A DNA stretch of 64,000 bases, from positions 124,001-188,000 of the forward strand of contig CBDAQW010000004.1 in the NCBI GenBank assembly GCA_965199185.1. Reading direction: 5' to 3'. The position numbers were made by a program, and so were the translations under genes. Below the pieces are notes generated by a model. That model was not told where the DNA came from and did no database searches. It saw only the letters and a list, made by a program, of their open reading frames with translations. Origin of the DNA: Endozoicomonas sp965199185 (GTDB taxonomy: Bacteria; Pseudomonadota; Gammaproteobacteria; Pseudomonadales; Endozoicomonadaceae). How positions within the stretch are numbered: the first letter of the stretch is position 1; each line of letters begins with the position of its first letter. This document shows, piece after piece, positions 9,207 to 17,821 of the stretch.

Positions 9207-10042
9207 TGGCTCGTATTGATATAACTCTGGCACAAGCCACGGCGGAACTGAACGACAGTAACACCCCTGGTCTTGATGCCGAACTGTTACTGGCTCATGT
9301 TCTTGATAAACCAAGAAGCTATTTTTTCACATGGCCAGAAAAAGATCTGACCGATCAGCAATGGCAAGATTTTCAGCAACTGCTTGAACAACGTAAAAAG
9401 GGAATCCCTGTCGCTTATCTGATCGGTGAGCGGGAGTTCTGGAGCCTGACTCTCAGAGTCAATGAAGCCACATTAATTCCCAGACCCGATACCGAACTGC
9501 TGGTGGAACTGGCGTTAGCACAAACACTGCCGGATACTGCGAATGCAAAAGTACTCGATCTTGGTACAGGCACTGGTGCAATCGCTTTAGCTCTGGCTCA
9601 CGAACATCCTGAATGGCAATTGACGGCGGTTGATATGAGCTCCGAGGCTTTGACCGTTGCCAGAGACAACGCCAGCCTCAATCACATTACTAACGTGCGG
9701 TTCCTTGAAGGTAGCTGGTGCGAGCCGGTTCAGAGTGAACAGTTTGACATGATTGTCAGCAATCCGCCGTATATTCGGTCAGACGACCATCATCTGCAGC
9801 AGGGTGATGTGCGGTTTGAACCAATAACTGCTCTGGCTTCCGGGGCTGACGGACTAGATGATATACGTCTGATTGCACGACAAAGTTATTCTTTATTGAA
9901 ACCCGGTGGCTGGATTCTGATGGAGCATGGTTACGATCAGGGTGAGGCCGTCAGAAGGATTCTGGCCGCTAATCATTTTATTGAGTGCAAAACGAAAACG
10001 GACTTATCGGCACAGGACAGAGTGACTCTGGCCAGAAAGTAA
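9206..10042 (+). CDS. prmC: release factor glutamine N5-methyltransferase
   Basis: PrmC uses S-adenosylmethionine to methylate the glutamine of the GGQ motif in RF1 and RF2. The 278-residue protein has an N-terminal helical substrate-binding domain, the SAM motif VLDLGTGTGAIALALA near residues 114-128, and the amino-methyltransferase signature NPPY at residues 186-189. The start codon overlaps the prfA stop codon, so enzyme and substrate are co-translated. Confidence 0.98.
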   Translation: MARIDITLAQATAELNDSNTPGLDAELLLAHVLDKPRSYFFTWPEKDLTDQQWQDFQQLLEQRKKGIPVAYLIGEREFWSLTLRVNEATLIPRPDTELLVELALAQTLPDTANAKVLDLGTGTGAIALALAHEHPEWQLTAVDMSSEALTVARDNASLNHITNVRFLEGSWCEPVQSEQFDMIVSNPPYIRSDDHHLQQGDVRFEPITALASGADGLDDIRLIARQSYSLLKPGGWILMEHGYDQGEAVRRILAANHFIECKTKTDLSAQDRVTLARK

Positions 10043-10058
10043 GTGATTGTCAGACTTC

Positions 10059-10201
10059 AAGGCTGTCGCAAAAAACCTATAGGTCGGTAATTCTGACAGA
10101 ATTGCCGACCAAGAATTAGAGCTCTAAGCCCCACTCATCGGTAACCTTTCGGGTTATCAAGCGACGTTTTTTTGTTTAATTCCACTTTTTGCGACAACCT
10201 T
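10059..10201. mobile_element. Short inverted-repeat element, family B (MITE-like)
   Basis: The ends are AAGGCTGTCGCAAAAA and TTTTTGCGACAACCTT in inverted orientation, enclosing a non-coding centre with its own hairpins (for example GGTCGGTAATTCTG with its complement, and GGTAACC next to GGGTTA). The same termini bound elements near 45261-45416 and 58158-58262. CTTC occurs immediately outside both ends and could be a short target duplication. It lies between prmC and a low-GC gene. There is no coding capacity. Confidence 0.7.
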
Positions 10202-10366
10202 CTTCGTGGGAATGACGAGAGCGGTAAACTCTGTGCTATCGCGCCCCTAAATGTTTGCACTTAGTCTATTTATTTTTAGAGCATTTTGATCTTGATGACT
10301 TTCAACTATCAACTTTACTTACGGGGGTCTTTTACCCTAAACAAACGTTTTTCACGGATTCTATAT

Positions 10367-11374
10367 ATGAAATCTGTTCTTCACTTAAAGTTACTCACTC
10401 TAATAACAAACCTTTTCCCGTTATCTGGATTATTATTTTTTTCGTCAATTCTGATGTTAACTTTTCCTGTTCAATCGCAAATGCCTTCGACGGCCTTTAC
10501 CACAGGTGCCTCTGGGTTTGCTAAAGAGAAAGTGCTTGAAGTGGGGCAATGCCGTGATGGATGGCAGGTTGAAAACTATTATGTTTCTCATCATGTAAAT
10601 CATGATTCAAGTGAAATATCTGTTGATGATGCTCCCTGGCTAGAGGAAGGGGAAGGTGACTGCCCTGTACAAATAAAGAAATCCCTTAATTTACGAATAC
10701 AGTATCTTTATAAATTTTTGAAATACAGTAGGCATTCACGAAGAGTATTGTACGGCTTCTATTCTTTTGCACATAAGAGAATGTTTCCTGATGTCACTAT
10801 AGATTGGTACAAAGTTAATACTCATCGAAAGTTGAATCAGTTTGGTCTTCAAGATAATAAAGAATATATGAACGCTATAAATACAATTCATAAAACATAC
10901 AGTGGGGATTCGTCTGTTATTTTTCACCCTAATAATATTACCCCCGTCTCAACAACCTCTACGAGGTATACCTCTAATAATCAATTTACCTATACCCCTG
11001 AGTATGTAATGCCTCTTATCAATTTTCATCAGAGGTTCAAGTTGGAAAATAATGCGACTTATACGCCAGATGTTATTAATAATTGTCATATAGAAGATGA
11101 TGTTGTTGAATTAGTACGAAATTATCCCAACAACCCCAAGTTCACACAGGTTATAAACGTTGGCAAAGCTCAAAATGCTGATATCTCAGGAAGGTGCTTG
11201 CCAAATGGAAATGCACTACTACACGCTAGTGTTGGTTTGCCGGCATTTAGAGGTATTTGTATGATTCGGCACAGGCTACCAATAGTAATGATGACATACT
11301 ACCGTGCAGAGAATAAGGTCAAAGTCATTTTCCTGGAAGGTGTTGTAGCAGCGAGCGCAAAGTGTCTTAACTGA
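10367..11374 (+). CDS. hypothetical exported protein, 335 aa
   Basis: I do not recognise this protein. The frame can start at 10286, but the ATG at 10367 yields a convincing signal peptide of about 38 residues (hydrophobic core NLFPLSGLLFFSSILML, cleavage near VQSQ). The mature protein is Asn/Tyr/His-rich with several scattered cysteines, and its codon use is clearly more AT-rich than prmC or nhaA on either side. Together with the repeat element just upstream this suggests a horizontally acquired or fast-evolving secreted protein. There is no membrane anchor after the signal peptide. Confidence 0.65.
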   Translation: MKSVLHLKLLTLITNLFPLSGLLFFSSILMLTFPVQSQMPSTAFTTGASGFAKEKVLEVGQCRDGWQVENYYVSHHVNHDSSEISVDDAPWLEEGEGDCPVQIKKSLNLRIQYLYKFLKYSRHSRRVLYGFYSFAHKRMFPDVTIDWYKVNTHRKLNQFGLQDNKEYMNAINTIHKTYSGDSSVIFHPNNITPVSTTSTRYTSNNQFTYTPEYVMPLINFHQRFKLENNATYTPDVINNCHIEDDVVELVRNYPNNPKFTQVINVGKAQNADISGRCLPNGNALLHASVGLPAFRGICMIRHRLPIVMMTYYRAENKVKVIFLEGVVAASAKCLN

Positions 11375-11502
11375 TTTTTCCTGTAGAAACAGAGGGTTGC
11401 CTGATGAGCTGATCTTGACTGTGTTTGTCAGTTAGTACAAAGTGACTGGCCTGATATTCTTGCGGTCAATGATTGGTTTTAATTCCCCCTGATGGAGATT
11501 TC

Positions 11503-12684
11503 ATGTTAGCTAGACAGATTGAGCGCTTTTTCGAGCAAGATTATGCAGTAGGCGTTCTGCTGGTTGCTGCCTCTGTACTGGCCATGTTGGCCGCCAATTC
11601 TTTTTTGTCTGAATATTATGACATGCTGTTGTCGATCCCTATTCAGATTGCCATTGGCTCGCTCGAACTGCACAAGCCTTTGCTACTCTGGATTAACGAC
11701 GGACTGATGGCCGTGTTCTTCCTGCTAATTGGTCTCGAAGTCAAAATGGAAATTATGGAGGGCAATCTGAGCACTCCGGCACAGGTGATTCTTCCGGGCA
11801 TTGGCGCTATTGGTGGCATGGTCATTCCGGCGCTGATTTATGTACTTTTCAATTACGGTGATCCTGTCGCCCTGAAAGGCTGGGCTATTCCTGCAGCAAC
11901 GGATATTGCTTTTGCAGTGGGTATTCTGGCGCTATTAGGTAAGCGAGTACCAACATCATTGACAACCTTCCTGTTGGCGCTGGCGATTATTGATGATCTG
12001 GGCGCCATCATCATCATTGCTATTTTTTATACAGAAAATCTGTCTCTGAACTCAATGGCTATTGGTGCCGCGCTGTTGGTTGTTCTGAGTTTCTTCAACT
12101 ACAAAGGAGTAACCCGAACCGGGCCCTATCTCTTTGTGGGTGCTCTGCTGTGGATATGTGTATTAAAGTCTGGAGTCCATGCCACTCTGGCGGGCGTACT
12201 GCTGGCGTTTACCATTCCTTTGAATGCAGTGAATAAAAAAGGTTATTCTCCTCTGAAAGCCCTGATGCACGCTCTGCACAATAAAGTACACTACTTTATT
12301 CTTCCGGTGTTTGCCTTTGCCAATGCCGGGCTTGAATTAAGTGCCGATCAGTTTGCCAGCTTGTTAACGCCTATTCCCATGGGGGTTGCCGCTGGTCTGT
12401 TTATTGGTAAACAACTGGGTGTATTCAGTTTTTGCTGGCTTGCGGTGAAAGCAGGAATTGCCAAACTACCGGATCAATCCACTATGAAGCAGATGTACGG
12501 CCTGTCCATTCTTTGCGGTATTGGTTTTACCATGAGCCTGTTTATCGGCTCTCTGGCATTTGAGAATGTGAGTACTGACTATCTGATTTCAGATCGTATA
12601 GGTGTACTGTTTGGTTCCATACTGTCAGCTATTGTCGGTTATACGGTACTAAGTCATTTTAGCCCTAAACCAGTAGAGGATTGA
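11503..12684 (+). CDS. nhaA: Na+/H+ antiporter NhaA
   Basis: NhaA exchanges intracellular Na+ (or Li+) for external protons for pH and sodium homeostasis, fitting a marine host. The product is 393 residues from ATG 11503, which has GGAG upstream (11494-11497); an earlier in-frame start at 11473 lacks homology. The ion-binding aspartates are present: Asp134 in PAATDIAFAVGIL and Asp164-Asp165 in AIIDDLGAI (E. coli Asp133, 163, 164). About 12 membrane helices are evident. The gene stands alone. Confidence 0.97.
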   Translation: MLARQIERFFEQDYAVGVLLVAASVLAMLAANSFLSEYYDMLLSIPIQIAIGSLELHKPLLLWINDGLMAVFFLLIGLEVKMEIMEGNLSTPAQVILPGIGAIGGMVIPALIYVLFNYGDPVALKGWAIPAATDIAFAVGILALLGKRVPTSLTTFLLALAIIDDLGAIIIIAIFYTENLSLNSMAIGAALLVVLSFFNYKGVTRTGPYLFVGALLWICVLKSGVHATLAGVLLAFTIPLNAVNKKGYSPLKALMHALHNKVHYFILPVFAFANAGLELSADQFASLLTPIPMGVAAGLFIGKQLGVFSFCWLAVKAGIAKLPDQSTMKQMYGLSILCGIGFTMSLFIGSLAFENVSTDYLISDRIGVLFGSILSAIVGYTVLSHFSPKPVED

Positions 12685-12786
12685 AACTGATCCTGTATCC
12701 GGCTGACGGCCTTCTGCTGTCAGTCTTCTCCATACTCTCATAACCCTTTATACTCCATCCAGATTTCAAAACAGGCTTTGCTAATA

Positions 12787-13809
12787 ATGGAAAAACGAGG
12801 TGTTTTGCTGGTTAATCTGGGATCGCCTGACAGTCCTGGTGTTGATGATGTCCGCAGCTATCTCAATGAGTTTCTGATGGATAAATATGTCATCGACCTG
12901 CCATGGGCTCTGCGTCGCATCCTCGTCAGCCTGTTTATTTTACCTACCCGTCCAGCTCGTTCAGCGGAGGCTTATCAATCCGTCTGGACCGATAAAGGCT
13001 CGCCTCTGATTTCCCTGAGTCAGGACTTTGCCAACCAGGTTAAGCAAAATACAGATATGCCCGTCGAGCTGGCCATGAGATATGGTAAACCCGACCTGAA
13101 AACGGCTCTGACTCACCTGAACAATACGTCTGATCTGAACGAAATCCTGCTGTTTCCTCTCTATCCTCACTATGCAATGTCTACGGTTAAAACAGTCGTG
13201 GAAAGAACTGAACGTCTGATGAAAGAACTCAATATTCAGGCTGAATTAAAAGTGCATCCGGTGTTTTACGATCACCAGGATTACATTCAGTCGTTGATTG
13301 ACAGTGCTAAATCATGGCTGGATGAGGATTACGACCACCTTGTATTCAGCTACCACGGTGTGCCTGAACGCCACATTCTTAAAGATGATGTTACCGGTGG
13401 GCACTGTCTGAAAAGTAAAAATTGCTGCCAGACGCCATCGTCGGCTCATAAAACCTGCTATCGGCATCAGGTATATCAAACCACCGAGTGCTTTGTAAAT
13501 ATGGCGGGTATTCCTGTGGATAAGTACACTGTGGCTTTTCAGTCCCGGCTTGGTAAAGCCAAATGGCTTGAACCGAATACCGTTGATATTCTGGAACAAC
13601 TGGCACAGCAAGGGGCAAAGCGAGTGCTCGTCATCTGCCCATCGTTTGTCTCTGACTGTCTTGAAACACTCGAAGAAATTGGTATCGCAGCTAAAGACAC
13701 CTTTATTCAGGCAGGTGGCGAATCTCTGGAACTCATTTCCTGCCTGAACAGCCACCCGAGCTGGATAAAAACAGTGGGTAACTGGCTCGAAGCACCGCTC
13801 AGTCATTAA
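12787..13809 (+). CDS. hemH: ferrochelatase with a cysteine-rich insertion
   Basis: HemH inserts Fe2+ into protoporphyrin IX, the last step of haem synthesis. The 340-residue protein starts GVLLVNLGSPDSP and carries the catalytic histidine region FSYHGVPERH and the C-terminal PSFVSDCLETLEEI block. Between these lies an insertion with cysteines at 207, 213, 214 and 224, absent from the E. coli enzyme. Some bacterial ferrochelatases hold a [2Fe-2S] cluster through such internal cysteines, so this is probably an iron-sulfur ferrochelatase. A TTG three codons upstream (12778) is an alternative start. Confidence 0.95.
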   Translation: MEKRGVLLVNLGSPDSPGVDDVRSYLNEFLMDKYVIDLPWALRRILVSLFILPTRPARSAEAYQSVWTDKGSPLISLSQDFANQVKQNTDMPVELAMRYGKPDLKTALTHLNNTSDLNEILLFPLYPHYAMSTVKTVVERTERLMKELNIQAELKVHPVFYDHQDYIQSLIDSAKSWLDEDYDHLVFSYHGVPERHILKDDVTGGHCLKSKNCCQTPSSAHKTCYRHQVYQTTECFVNMAGIPVDKYTVAFQSRLGKAKWLEPNTVDILEQLAQQGAKRVLVICPSFVSDCLETLEEIGIAAKDTFIQAGGESLELISCLNSHPSWIKTVGNWLEAPLSH

Positions 13810-13878
13810 AACGTATACTCCTTTTACAGCCGCTGGTTGGCTTCTATGAGTTCGACCAGTGGTGAAATCTGAGCAAAT

Positions 13879-14445
13879 TCAAGAGTTTGTCAGGAAGGCT
13901 CTGAATCCAGTATCGTTAAAAGCTCTTCCCATCACATCACTCAGTACCTGATTAACCAGTTCAACATTTTTTTTGTTTGAAGGCGCTGTGATTAACTTCT
14001 GTTGAATATCGCTGCTGTATTTACCCGTGAAGGTTTCACTGCCTTTTTTGATCACGACCCGGGTAACCGCTCTTAAATCAACCTGACTGACATAACCTTC
14101 TGGCACCTCATAGCTGAGCTGATCAATATAAACCTGAAGTTGAATAGCCTCTTGTGAGTCAGTGATTTTAAACCCCATTTGGCGTAAGGCCAGCTCTACA
14201 GAAGACTGAATCGACAGAGTAAAGCTGTCGTTCGTTGATAGGGAGCTGGTCTCGCTGTAAACCCCGCCACGGCTGCCAATCAGCGATATAGACCGTTGAT
14301 CAAAAACAGTCACATTAATCGGTTTGCTGGCAACAGATTGAGCAGCATTAATATTAATTCTTGGACTAACGTCAATCTCCTGTGGACTCAGAGCACACCC
14401 CCCCAACAAAACCACCATAAAAATGATCGATACGAATTTAGTCAT
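13879..14445 (-). CDS. YajG-family lipoprotein
   Basis: A 188-residue lipoprotein precursor: signal peptide with lipobox LGGC (Cys17), then a mature domain that resembles the YajG family (PININVT-type strand, VYSETSSLSTNDSFTLSIQSSVELALRQMGF, and a late block SDVMGRAFNDTGFRAFL). The family is periplasmic-facing with no established enzymatic role; in enterobacteria yajG neighbours ampG. Here it lies between hemH and leuA on the opposite strand, convergent with hemH. Confidence 0.8.
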   Translation of the reverse strand: MTKFVSIIFMVVLLGGCALSPQEIDVSPRININAAQSVASKPINVTVFDQRSISLIGSRGGVYSETSSLSTNDSFTLSIQSSVELALRQMGFKITDSQEAIQLQVYIDQLSYEVPEGYVSQVDLRAVTRVVIKKGSETFTGKYSSDIQQKLITAPSNKKNVELVNQVLSDVMGRAFNDTGFRAFLTNS

Positions 14446-14537
14446 TTCCTATTCCTGAAACACTCAAAGCTTGTGAGATAACAAATCAGGCTTTATAGTA
14501 CCTTCACCTAGCCCAGAAAACATGTGACAAAATTACA

Positions 14538-14672
14538 ATGAACAGGTTGTCAAGCAAAGTCGTTTACAGGCAGATACCCTTGAAGGTTTCCTCTCTGGTG
14601 AATCCTGAGACTGCATTGTATGACACCAAAACCTGCTTCAGCCCAGCTCGACTGCTGCTCCTGCTGCCTTAG
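14538..14672 (+). promoter_or_regulatory. Leu-rich leader peptide ORF upstream of leuA
   Basis: A 44-codon frame from ATG 14538 ends with CTG CTG CTC CTG CTG CCT TAG at 14652-14672, that is five consecutive leucines, a proline and stop. An internal in-frame GTG at 14598 with GAAGG upstream would give a 24-residue peptide. It lies 96 bases before leuA on the same strand. Runs of regulatory codons in short leaders are the hallmark of attenuation of amino acid operons, where ribosome stalling at low charged tRNA-Leu increases downstream expression. A small hairpin (CGGT/ACCG near 14700) follows, but I see no U-run terminator, so the mechanism is inferred. Confidence 0.7.
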
Positions 14673-14768
14673 GGCATACATCTATTTTCTCCCCCAATCC
14701 CGGTCTTTACCGACCAACAAAACTGTATAAAGAAGTCAATTTGCTCTAAGCCTGGCAAGGGAAATATT

Positions 14769-16319
14769 ATGAACAGCAATCAGGTCGTTATTTTTGATAC
14801 TACATTAAGAGATGGCGAACAAAGCCCCGGTGCGTCGATGACGCGGGAAGAAAAATTACGCATTGCCAAAACACTCGAAGCCCTGAAAGTCGATGTAATT
14901 GAAGCGGGCTTTGCCATGGCCAGTCCCGGTGATTTTAAAGCCGTAAAAGCGATTGCCTCTGCCGTCAAAAACAGTACAGTCTGCAGCCTGTCCCGCGCAC
15001 TGGAAGCCGATATTAATCGTGCAGCAGAAGCGTTGAAACTGGCAGAGCGAGGTCGGATTCACACCTTTATCGCCACGTCACCCATTCATATGCAGCACAA
15101 ACTGTGCATGAAGCCAGATGCCGTTGTGGAACAGGCAGTATTCGCTGTAAGACACGCTCGCAATCTGATTGATGATGTTGAGTTTTCCTGTGAAGATGCC
15201 GGTCGCTCTGAGATAGACTTTCTTTGTCGTATTATTGAAGCAGCCATTGATGCAGGTGCTTCAACCATTAACATCCCTGATACGGTTGGTTATGCGTTAC
15301 CGCATCAATTCGGTGAGACCATTAAAACGTTGATAGAGCGTATTCCGAATTCAGATAAAGCGATTTTTTCAGTGCATTGTCACAATGATTTAGGGCTAGC
15401 GGTGGCTAACTCTTTATCTGCGGTAGTGAATGGTGCTCGTCAGGTTGAATGCACCATCAATGGTTTGGGTGAACGTGCAGGTAACGCTTCGCTGGAAGAA
15501 ATTGTTATGGCGATGCGTACCCGACGGGATGAATTAAGGGTAGAAACCAATGTCGATACCACTCACATTGTCCCCGCCTCACGACTAGTGTCTTCTATTA
15601 CCGGCTTTCCAATTCAGCCAAACAAAGCCATTGTCGGTGCTAACGCTTTTGCTCATGAATCCGGCATTCACCAGGACGGTATTCTGAAGAATCGTGAAAC
15701 CTACGAGATTATGCGAGCAGAGGATGTTGGCTGGAACACCAACCGTCTGGTATTAGGAAAACTCTCTGGTCGTAATGCCTTTAAGACCAAGATGGAAGAG
15801 CTGGGTATTACCTTTGAAACATCTGAAGCCATGAATGAAGCTTTTAAACGTTTCAAAATTCTGGCAGACAAAAAATCAGATATTTATGACGCCGATTTAC
15901 AAGCACTGGTCAGCGAACTACACACTTCTGAAGATGTGCAGCAAACCTATCGTCTTGTCTCTCTGGAAGCAGGTTCTAGTACCGGCAACGCGCCAGAGGC
16001 TCAGGTTAGCATTGAGGTCAACGGCACTCTGCGCTCTGTAATCAGCGGTGGTGATGGGCCGGTCGATTCGATCTTCAAAGCTATAGAAAAAATTGCAGAT
16101 TCCCAGACTAATCTTGCTCTGTATAATGTTAATGCAATTACCAGTGGTACCGACTCTCAGGGCGAAGTAAGCGTGCGCCTTGAGAAGGATGGACGCATTG
16201 TCACCGGCTCCGGCGCAGATACCGATATTGTTATCGCTTCGGCCAAAGCCTATATCAATGCGTTGAACCTGCTGGAAACCAACTTAACGAAAACCAACCC
16301 GCAAACCGGGGTTGTGTAA
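14769..16319 (+). CDS. leuA: 2-isopropylmalate synthase
   Basis: LeuA condenses acetyl-CoA with 2-oxoisovalerate, the committed step of leucine synthesis. The 516-residue product has the catalytic N-terminus (FDTTLRDGEQSPGAS, residues 8-23), the metal-binding HCHNDLGLAVANS motif, and a C-terminal regulatory domain from about residue 390 that binds leucine for feedback inhibition. AAGGGA at 14757-14762 is the ribosome binding site. It is preceded by a Leu-codon leader ORF. The rest of the leucine pathway is not next to it; the following genes are holD-like and rimI. Confidence 0.98.
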   Translation: MNSNQVVIFDTTLRDGEQSPGASMTREEKLRIAKTLEALKVDVIEAGFAMASPGDFKAVKAIASAVKNSTVCSLSRALEADINRAAEALKLAERGRIHTFIATSPIHMQHKLCMKPDAVVEQAVFAVRHARNLIDDVEFSCEDAGRSEIDFLCRIIEAAIDAGASTINIPDTVGYALPHQFGETIKTLIERIPNSDKAIFSVHCHNDLGLAVANSLSAVVNGARQVECTINGLGERAGNASLEEIVMAMRTRRDELRVETNVDTTHIVPASRLVSSITGFPIQPNKAIVGANAFAHESGIHQDGILKNRETYEIMRAEDVGWNTNRLVLGKLSGRNAFKTKMEELGITFETSEAMNEAFKRFKILADKKSDIYDADLQALVSELHTSEDVQQTYRLVSLEAGSSTGNAPEAQVSIEVNGTLRSVISGGDGPVDSIFKAIEKIADSQTNLALYNVNAITSGTDSQGEVSVRLEKDGRIVTGSGADTDIVIASAKAYINALNLLETNLTKTNPQTGVV

Positions 16320-16336
16320 CAGCAGAGAGCGAATCT

Positions 16337-17215
16337 ATGCAGGGCAGTGAAACTGATAATCCGTCGAAACAGGAACGTATTCGTCAGGACTACCTGCAGG
16401 CAATGGGGATTCAAACCTGGTTTCCCCGCTGCCAGCTGCCTAATGCATTGCCGCCACGCCCGTTTGACTGGATTACCGAAGATGCCGTGGACTGGGAACA
16501 GGCGCAGCGACAAACGTCGAATGAAACACTGACCAGTCAGCGGTCGTCTGAAAAGATCAATACCGACTTCAGTCGGCCAAGAGCTTCAGATATTCTTGGC
16601 CAGGCTCATATTGATGATGAGCCTGAAGGCATCGTATCAGTCGAAAAAACGGCAGCAAAAGCGGAGACTCCAAAATCCTTACAAGGTCTTCCTGCTACCA
16701 GTAAGTTCAGACTAGTGGTTCAGGCTGTTAATGAAGACTGTCTGGTCATTGCCGAAATGCCGCACTCAGGGTTGGATCAGTTCACCCGTTTTCATCAGCG
16801 TCTGCTGAATAATATTCTGCTGGCACTGAACATTACGCCCGATCAGGCTTCAGTAACTTCCGGTGAATTTGTCTGGCCGCTTGCCCAGAGGCGAGGGTTA
16901 TTAGCGCAGATTAATCAAGACGACTTATCCGCCGCTGAAGCGGTTTGTGCCTTTCTGAGTAATCAGTACGGCTTTGCCCGTAGAAAAACCGTGTTAATGC
17001 TTGGTCAGGCTGCGGCACGTTTTGTGATAGATCCGGAAAAAAAATTTGAAGATCTACGTGGAATTCAACTGGGAACCTCGGCTGGTCAGCATTATGCCGT
17101 CACCCATAGTCTTAATGAGTTAATGAAGCTGCCTCAACATAAGCAGGAAGCCTGGCAAGACCTGGCGCCACTCTTACAAATCAACCCGGCCAAATCCGCC
17201 ACTATTTCAGAATAA
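16337..17215 (+). CDS. probable DNA polymerase III psi subunit (divergent HolD)
   Basis: A 292-residue protein directly before rimI, where holD sits in E. coli and where a long, divergent psi subunit is encoded in pseudomonads. The N-terminus LQAMGIQTWFPR resembles the E. coli HolD clamp-loader-binding segment (LQQLGITQWSLR). A later block, LLNNILLALNITPDQ, resembles its LRALTVSPDQ region, starting around residue 155. The 100 residues between are poorly conserved and acidic. Psi joins chi to the clamp loader and so to SSB. Function rests on two short motif matches plus position; the remainder could belong to an unrelated family. Confidence 0.6.
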   Translation: MQGSETDNPSKQERIRQDYLQAMGIQTWFPRCQLPNALPPRPFDWITEDAVDWEQAQRQTSNETLTSQRSSEKINTDFSRPRASDILGQAHIDDEPEGIVSVEKTAAKAETPKSLQGLPATSKFRLVVQAVNEDCLVIAEMPHSGLDQFTRFHQRLLNNILLALNITPDQASVTSGEFVWPLAQRRGLLAQINQDDLSAAEAVCAFLSNQYGFARRKTVLMLGQAAARFVIDPEKKFEDLRGIQLGTSAGQHYAVTHSLNELMKLPQHKQEAWQDLAPLLQINPAKSATISE

Positions 17216-17223
17216 AGTTTTCG

Positions 17224-17679
17224 ATGAGTAACTCCCCTCTCTCCTTCAGAAGCATGAAAGAATGTGACCTTCCTCAGGTCTGCGCCTGCGAACAACTGGC
17301 CTCCCCTCACCCCTGGAAAGAATCGCACTTTGTTGACAGCCTTAAATCAGGTTATACGTGCATAATTGCCGAGAGGGGCGGTGAGATTATTGGCTATGCG
17401 ATTATGATGATAGTCATGGATGAAGCCCATTTATTAATTATCACCATTGATAAAGACCATCAGAGGCAGGGCTATGGCCATCAACTTATTGAACATCTGA
17501 CGTCTATCGCGATTAACAAAAAATGCATCACACTGCTTCTGGAAGTCAGGGAAACCAACGAGTCTGCTTTTCAGTTATATCTCAACAATGGTTTCTGTGA
17601 GATCGGTCAGCGTCCTCGCTATTATGCAGATACAGGAGAAGATGCGATAGTCATGGCACTCGATTTACAGCCCTACTGA
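17224..17679 (+). CDS. rimI: ribosomal protein S18 alanine N-acetyltransferase
   Basis: RimI acetylates the N-terminal alanine of ribosomal protein S18. The 151-residue GNAT-fold protein has the acetyl-CoA binding loop QRQGYGHQL at about residues 81-89, and the C-terminal LEVRETNESAFQLYLNNGF and RPRYYADTGEDAIVMAL blocks that mark RimI. It lies 8 bases after the holD-like gene, implying co-transcription. Confidence 0.95.
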   Translation: MSNSPLSFRSMKECDLPQVCACEQLASPHPWKESHFVDSLKSGYTCIIAERGGEIIGYAIMMIVMDEAHLLIITIDKDHQRQGYGHQLIEHLTSIAINKKCITLLLEVRETNESAFQLYLNNGFCEIGQRPRYYADTGEDAIVMALDLQPY

Positions 17680-17821
17680 CAGCCCGAAGGTAAACAGCAA
17701 TGATGCCATCCGTAAAAGCAGCTTAAAAAAAACTGTAAAATACGAGCATTCCCCCCCTGCACAGGTTGTAAATCACAGGTATAATCCGCCGCCTGTTTTC
17801 GTCAGCAGAGGTCTTACAGCG

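Noticed and set aside
12685..12786. Terminator hairpin after nhaA (GCTGAC...GTCAG)
   Set aside because: Short imperfect stem, no T-run, large loop.
14695..14715. CGGT/ACCG hairpin as the attenuator terminator of leuA
   Set aside because: Only a 4-bp stem and no U-run after it; kept as a note, not as a terminator.
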